Below are positions 63,732 to 64,000 of a stretch of 64,000 nt of DNA, in pieces (within the stretch, counting starts at the first letter, position 1; the number at the start of each line of letters is the position of its first letter). Source of the stretch: Mesaphorura yosii (lineage: Eukaryota; Arthropoda; Collembola; Poduromorpha; Tullbergiidae); the NCBI GenBank assembly GCA_009869945.1, contig WIXG01000197.1:62001-126000 (forward strand), read 5' to 3'. Both the position numbers and the translations under genes were made by a program. The notes below the pieces were generated by a model that did not search any database, was not told the DNA's origin, and was given only the letters and a program-made list of their open reading frames with translations.

Positions 63732-64000
63732 CTGAAACAGGACAAACCACAAATAGTTTCATCACGTTTCTGTTCATTTGTTAATTTGTCTAGAGTAAAT
63801 TGCTAGGCGACTCAGAAAATAGAGAAATTCCAATCTGGTTGAAACTCGAGACGCATATTTATGTATTCAAGTCTATCAAGTGCGAGAACTATACGAAATC
63901 CCTTTTTTCTTATGTCTACTTTTTATGGAATGGTGAAATATACGCGTGAATGAGCTCAAGTCAAACAAACAATTGTTGGAGCTGCCCTTTGAATGTTTAA

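Overview
The window is eukaryotic nuclear DNA: densely packed spliced genes with short GT-AG introns, mostly 50-100 nt. It looks like a compact-genome arthropod. Supporting signs are an e(y)3/SAYP-type PHF10 gene and a small membrane protein with a Cys pattern I associate with arthropod secreted or membrane proteins. A springtail or branchiopod would fit, but that is a guess. I rebuilt exon chains by hand and required every intron to keep the reading frame; each complete chain sums to a multiple of three. UTRs and isoforms are not resolved.

Layout, left to right: the 3' part of an HCFC1-type host cell factor gene (+, 3-2951); IDH3G-like NAD-isocitrate dehydrogenase subunit (-, 4594-6442); a FASTKD4/TBRG4-like mitochondrial RNA protein (+, 7109-9787); an ATPSCKMT/FAM173 lysine methyltransferase (-, 10089-10896); a 1717-aa SNAPC3-like protein with a giant acidic N-terminus (+, 11396-17480); RUNDC1 (-, 17509-20132); a 3-kb region with no supported gene except an orphan first exon; copine (-, 23465-25898); a 3.7-kb region with no supported gene.

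Then DHX15 (-, 29722-32547) and DDX56 (+, 32997-35165) head to head; an apolipoprotein-L-like gene (-, 35364-36588); IFT172 (+, 37728-44785, 24 coding exons); the minus-strand series ITFG2, IMMP2L and DYNLRB (44969-48253); a ninjurin-like membrane protein with a long Lys/Glu-rich N-terminus (+, 48929-50493); PHF10/e(y)3 (+, 52231-57019), carrying a small hAT-like transposon in one intron; a second apolipoprotein-L-like gene (-, 57632-58902); a Gly/Ala-rich one-pass membrane protein (-, 59916-60816); and an ENTPD-type ectonucleotidase whose 5' end lies outside the window (-, 61497-63731).

The genes are mostly unrelated housekeeping functions: transcription and chromatin (HCFC1, SNAPC3-like, PHF10), mitochondria (IDH3G, FASTKD, ATPSCKMT, IMMP2L), RNA helicases (DHX15, DDX56), cilia and dynein transport (IFT172, DYNLRB), and membrane (copine, ninjurin-like, two ApoL-like, ENTPD). 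No operon or dedicated system is evident. The most unusual content is the pair of ApoL-like genes, the long disordered extensions on SNAPC3-like and ninjurin-like proteins, the intact hAT-like MITE, two probable GC-AG introns, a copine microexon and a 110-bp hairpin.
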